Source: Yimella sp. cx-51
GTDB lineage: Bacteria > Actinomycetota > Actinomycetes > Actinomycetales > Dermatophilaceae
Length of the DNA: 64,000 nt
NCBI RefSeq assembly: GCF_017654605.1
Contig: NZ_CP072113.1
Span: forward strand, 2,108,001 to 2,172,000
Reading direction: 5' to 3'
The position numbers were made by a program, and so were the translations under genes. A model generated the notes under the pieces. It worked only from the letters and a program-made list of their open reading frames with translations. It ran no database searches and was not told the DNA's origin. Positions 63,175-64,000 of the stretch are shown one piece after another. Numbering within the stretch: the stretch's first letter is position 1; every line of letters begins with the position of its first letter.

Positions 63175-64000
63175 TCAGGAGAGGGCGGAGTCGACGATCT
63201 GCTTCGCTTCGGCCTGCACCTGCGCCAGATGCTCCGGCCCTTGGAACGACTCGGCATAGATCTTGTAGACGTCCTCAGTGCCTGAGGGACGCGCGGCGAA
63301 CCATGCCGAACCGGTGGTCACCTTGAGCCCGCCGACCGCTGCGTCGTTACCCGGTGCAGAGGTCAGCTTGGCCGTGATCGGTTCGCCAGCAACGGAATCG
63401 GCCGGTACGTCATCAGGTGACAACGCGCCCAACTTCGCCTTCTGCTCACGATTGGCCGCAGCGTCGATTCGCTCGTAGGCGGGCGAGCCGAACTTCGCCG
63501 TGAGGTCGGCGTAGTGGCTGCTGGGCGACTTACCTGTCGCGGCCAGGATCTCCGAGGCGAGCAGCGCCAGCAGGATGCCGTCCTTGTCGGTGGTCCAGAC
63601 GGTGCCGTCGGTGCGCAGGAAGGATGCGCCGGCTGACTCCTCGCCACCGAACCCGACCGAACCGTCGAGCAGGCCTGGTACGAACCACTTGAACCCGACC
63701 GGCACCTCCCACAGGGTTGCACCGATCGACTCCACGACACGGTCGATCATCGAGGAGGAGACCAGCGTCTTGCCCACTCGATCGCTCTTCCAGCCCGGAC
63801 GCGCACCGCCGTAGAGGTATTGGATCGCGACCGCGAGGTAGTGGTTGGGGTTCATCAGACCGGCATCGGGAGTGACGATGCCGTGGCGATCGGCGTCGGC
63901 GTCGTTGCCCGTGGCGATGTCGTACCTCTCGCGCTGGGCGATCAGTGATGCCATGGCATACGGCGAGGAGCAGTCCATCCTGATCTTGCCGTCCCAGTCG
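63175..64000 (-). CDS. pgm: phosphoglucomutase, 3' part (N-terminus beyond window edge)
   Basis: About 275 C-terminal residues; the frame is open at base 64000. Metal-binding loop [11 protein letters not shown] and phosphate-binding ARPSGTED show the alpha-D-phosphohexomutase family; length of tail and [13 protein letters not shown] fit glucose-specific Pgm. Interconverts glucose-1-P (from GlgP) and glucose-6-P. Confidence 0.93.
   Translation of the reverse strand, partial: DWDGKIRMDCSSPYAMASLIAQRERYDIATGNDADADRHGIVTPDAGLMNPNHYLAVAIQYLYGGARPGWKSDRVGKTLVSSSMIDRVVESIGATLWEVPVGFKWFVPGLLDGSVGFGGEESAGASFLRTDGTVWTTDKDGILLALLASEILAATGKSPSSHYADLTAKFGSPAYERIDAAANREQKAKLGALSPDDVPADSVAGEPITAKLTSAPGNDAAVGGLKVTTGSAWFAARPSGTEDVYKIYAESFQGPEHLAQVQAEAKQIVDSALS

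Overview
The window is GC-rich bacterial chromosome with almost no gaps. Actinobacterial marks are everywhere: mycothiol-type PIG-L deacetylases, the GlgE alpha-glucan pathway, Glu-tRNA(Gln)/Asp-tRNA(Asn) amidotransferase gatCAB, an NAD-dependent ligase, a SigE-type ECF sigma factor, a DtxR/IdeR-like iron box and many start codons placed 6-8 nt after a TANNNT -10 box (probable leaderless mRNAs). Gene content and order suggest the order Micrococcales, possibly a Dermacoccaceae/Dermatophilaceae relative; that placement is inference. No insertion sequence, prophage or CRISPR array was seen, so this looks like core chromosome.

Layout. 1-5.1 kb: iron permease (cut by the left edge) with an iron box, PrsW-like protease, oligoribonuclease, BrkB/YihY membrane protein and tRNAs Arg, His and Lys. 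5.1-8.7 kb: threonine degradation pair tdh-kbl, a GroES-like protein with a DUF3618 protein, peroxiredoxin bcp and tRNA-Leu. 8.8-12.9 kb (minus strand): murI, a metallo-beta-lactamase-fold hydrolase, an LD-carboxypeptidase, and rph-rdgB. 12.9-17.2 kb: FAH-family hydrolase, secreted GDSL hydrolase, a '3-methyladenine glycosylase-like' protein and two tandem PIG-L deacetylases. 17.2-25.5 kb (minus): a branched-chain amino acid region ilvB-ilvN-ilvC, leuB, ilvE, cimA. Both ilvB and cimA are preceded by a short leader peptide rich in Ile/Val/Leu codons and then a terminator hairpin, i.e. ribosome-mediated attenuators. A 20-residue small ORF with its own shine-dalgarno, palindrome and terminator lies between ilvC and leuB.

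25.5-43 kb: SixA-like phosphatase, a 2-hydroxyacid dehydrogenase with a membrane protein, gatCAB, a zinc-ribbon SDR, a decayed SRPBCC gene, a SUFU-like protein, ligA-DinB-DUF3626, a MetE-like protein, a septum-formation-type lipoprotein, cysteine desulfurase-mnmA (tRNA thiolation) and a second lipoprotein. 43.3-47.2 kb: etfBA, a small membrane protein and a ybjN-echA pair.

47.2-64 kb: alpha-glucan metabolism on the plus strand: glgX, glgP, then the tight operon glgE-treS-(mak::glgB). Trehalose is isomerised to maltose (TreS), phosphorylated (Mak), polymerised (GlgE), branched (GlgB), and degraded by GlgP and GlgX; a phosphoglucomutase starts at the right edge. Mak and GlgB are one 1290-codon frame, but a good shine-dalgarno and in-frame GTG sit at the junction, so free GlgB may also be made. 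An ECF sigma factor with a membrane-anchored partner and a P-loop kinase lie between.

Two copies of an 89-bp structured repeat (8695-8783 and 60743-60831) sit at convergent gene ends, and a 24-bp perfect inverted repeat lies downstream of gatB.
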